Origin: an uncultured Bacilli bacterium
Lineage (GTDB): Bacteria; Bacillota_I; Bacilli_A; RF39; UBA660
DNA length: 6,712 nt
Direction of reading: 5' to 3'
Assembly (NCBI GenBank): GCA_947632295.1
Contig: CANROQ010000056.1
Location: 1 to 6,712, forward strand
This document shows positions 6,065-6,712 of this stretch, piece after piece. Position 1 is the stretch's first letter. Each line of letters starts with the position of its first letter. The notes under the pieces were generated by a model. That model had not been told where the DNA came from, did not search any database, and saw only the letters and a program-made list of their open reading frames with translations. Made by a program: the position numbers and the translations under genes.

Positions 6065-6089
6065 AATTAGATTAATTCTAATTTTTTTT
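6063..6089. terminator. Terminator shared by two convergent collagen-like genes
   Basis: AAAATTAGA (6063-6071) pairs with TCTAATTTT (6077-6085) over a TTAAT loop, followed by T to 6089. It overlaps the TAA of the plus-strand gene (6062-6064) and contains the TAG of the minus-strand gene (6078-6080). The eight T favour plus-strand termination; the minus strand gets a TTTT run. Confidence 0.7.
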
Positions 6090-6413
6090 ATATATTGGTG
6101 TTATATTTACTTGAGCTGGATTTCCAGGTTCCACTGTTCTAACACTCCCGATTACAAATTGTGGAACTGGTCCAGTTGCTCCGCGCGGAATTAAAAAATT
6201 TAGCAAAATATCATTTTCTGTTCCACTATTATATACTAATGCTTGCTTTCCTGGTTCAAGCGTTTCGGTACTAGCAACACTCACCTTTACACTAGGTAGA
6301 CCTTGTGGGCCCGTCGGCCCAGTCGGACCCGTTGGTCCTATCATCGTCATACAATCCGGTTTACATTTTTTATCATTTTCTATTTTTTTTAAAGCACTTT
6401 CATATATATCCAT
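6078..6413 (-). CDS. Short collagen-like protein with 'EPG...IPRG' repeat modules
   Basis: 111 residues. Residues 1-25 are charged with a CKPDC pair (C17, C21). Five Gly-X-Y triplets follow (26-40, GPT three times, then GPQ, GLP). A module at about 43-81 runs V-x-V-x-x-T-x-T-x-EPG, then A-x-V-x-NSGT, then ILLNFLIPRGATGP. A second copy starts at 87 (VIGSVRTVEPGNPAQVN) but ends after about 20 residues at IYKKN. Comparable modules recur many times in collagen-like surface proteins of Firmicutes, where each 'F-x-IPRG' leads straight into a Gly-X-Y stretch. Here the second module stops before its IPRG, so the protein may be a truncated remnant or a natural short form. There is no signal peptide or anchor. 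ATG 6411-6413 has a strong GAGGGG five bases upstream. The last codons and TAG stop lie in an A-rich run and in the shared terminator. Confidence 0.8.
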   Translation of the reverse strand: MDIYESALKKIENDKKCKPDCMTMIGPTGPTGPTGPQGLPSVKVSVASTETLEPGKQALVYNSGTENDILLNFLIPRGATGPVPQFVIGSVRTVEPGNPAQVNITPIYKKN

Positions 6414-6424
6414 TATATCCCCTC

Positions 6425-6640
6425 ATTATATTTTATGAGTCTAAAAAATATTGATACACAATTTATTTTTTATAATCTATCATATCAAATACATGAGGAG
6501 TATTAATTTTTAAATGGAATTAATAATTCTTCTAATAATCATTATATACGTCTCATATCATAGAAAATTTCACTGAAAATTTAGAAAAGTAAATAAAAAA
6601 ATTATAACAAATAACTATTAAAAATCATATAATATTATGA
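6425..6640. other. Gene-poor AT-rich gap
   Basis: About 215 bases between the short collagen-like gene and the tRNA terminator. It holds TATAAT on the plus strand at 6471-6476, and on the minus strand at 6425-6430 and at 6601-6606 (the last as an extended -10, TGTTATAAT). It also holds a possible micro-ORF at 6514-6576. The minus-strand elements could drive the collagen-like gene. No RNA family, repeat array or conserved structure is recognised. Confidence 0.4.
6514..6576 (+). CDS. Possible 20-residue hydrophobic micro-protein
   Basis: ATG 6514 to TGA 6574 encodes 20 residues: MELIILLIIIIYVSYHRKFH. Eleven to thirteen residues are purely hydrophobic and the tail is basic (HRKFH), a layout seen in very small membrane peptides and type I toxins. 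GAGGAG (6495-6500) lies 13 bases before the ATG, longer than optimal, and TATAAT (6471-6476) lies upstream. Runs of Ile/Leu codons arise easily in AT-rich DNA, so this may be chance. No terminator follows on this strand. Confidence 0.2.
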   Translation: MELIILLIIIIYVSYHRKFH

Positions 6641-6672
6641 AAAAAAGTTTTACCTATCTAAAGGTAAAACTT
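6640..6672 (-). terminator. Intrinsic terminator downstream of the tRNA
   Basis: On the minus strand AAGTTTTACCT (6662-6672) pairs perfectly with AGGTAAAACTT (6645-6655) over a 6-base loop, running into T (6640-6646 are A on the plus strand). It lies 11 bases past the encoded CCA. Confidence 0.85.
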
Positions 6673-6683
6673 GAAATTTTACT

Positions 6684-6712
6684 TGGCAGGGAAAGCAGGA
6701 TTTGAACCCACG
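6684..6712 (-). tRNA. 3' end of a tRNA, probably tRNA-Trp (cut by window edge)
   Basis: The minus strand ends a tRNA. A T-arm GTGGG-TTCAAAT-CCTGC has the usual seven-base loop with five pairs, two of them G-U. Then come the acceptor 3' strand TTTCCCT, discriminator G and encoded CCA (6684-6686). An acceptor ending CCCU-G-CCA implies A1-U72 and G73, the combination typical of bacterial tRNA-Trp; the anticodon lies outside the window, so identity is inferred. The upstream part runs off the right edge. Confidence 0.85.

Noticed and set aside
6078..6090. Programmed frameshift at the A8 run extending the short collagen-like protein
   Set aside because: The run is at the very end of the gene, in the terminator, and beyond it lies only the antisense of the other collagen-like gene, with no matching module.
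6640..6672. Hairpin downstream of the tRNA as a separate small RNA gene
   Set aside because: An 11-bp stem followed by T on the tRNA strand, 11 bases past CCA, is a normal tRNA terminator.

Overview
The window is very AT-rich and tightly packed. It carries Gram-positive-style ribosome binding sites (GGAGGAG, AAGGGGG, GAGGGG), hairpin-plus-T-run terminators and a CCA-encoding tRNA. This points to a low-GC member of the Firmicutes/Mycoplasmatota group, perhaps an uncultured gut lineage such as RF39 or an Erysipelotrichia relative (inference only). The genetic code looks standard: every tryptophan in the intact genes is TGG, and all eight visible stops are TAA or TAG.

Layout. Positions 1-818 (-) hold the N-terminal 60% of a phosphomannomutase/phosphoglucomutase running off the left edge. 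Divergent from it are a small protein-kinase-like protein (945-1922, +) and an FkbM-family methyltransferase (2018-2944, +), each followed by its own hairpin. Next is a two-gene minus-strand operon: a membrane-anchored XRE regulator (3654-4538) translationally coupled to a seven-span membrane protein (2969-3661). A hairpin separates it from an unrecognised 80-residue protein (4660-4902, -). That gene diverges from a small Cro/CI-type regulator (5003/5018-5269, +), and a perfect 14-bp palindrome lies exactly inside the spacer of the minus-strand promoter between them. The last part holds two convergent collagen-like genes, 5372-6064 (+) and 6078-6413 (-), sharing one hairpin terminator. A gene-poor 220-bp stretch follows, with a possible 20-residue hydrophobic micro-ORF, and then the 3' end of a tRNA (probably tRNA-Trp) with its terminator.

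How the parts may work together. Sugar-phosphate supply (phosphohexomutase), the FkbM methyltransferase and the two collagen-like proteins are all compatible with building or decorating the cell surface, but no single operon joins them. The two regulator loci look like self-contained switches: a membrane-tethered HTH protein with an outside sensor domain paired with a membrane protein, and a small HTH protein divergent from a small unknown protein across a palindromic operator. I see no CRISPR array, insertion sequence, phage module or complete defence system. The least-explained items are the two regulator pairs, the orphan kinase-like protein and the collagen pair with a shared 'F-x-IP-[RK]-G' junction.
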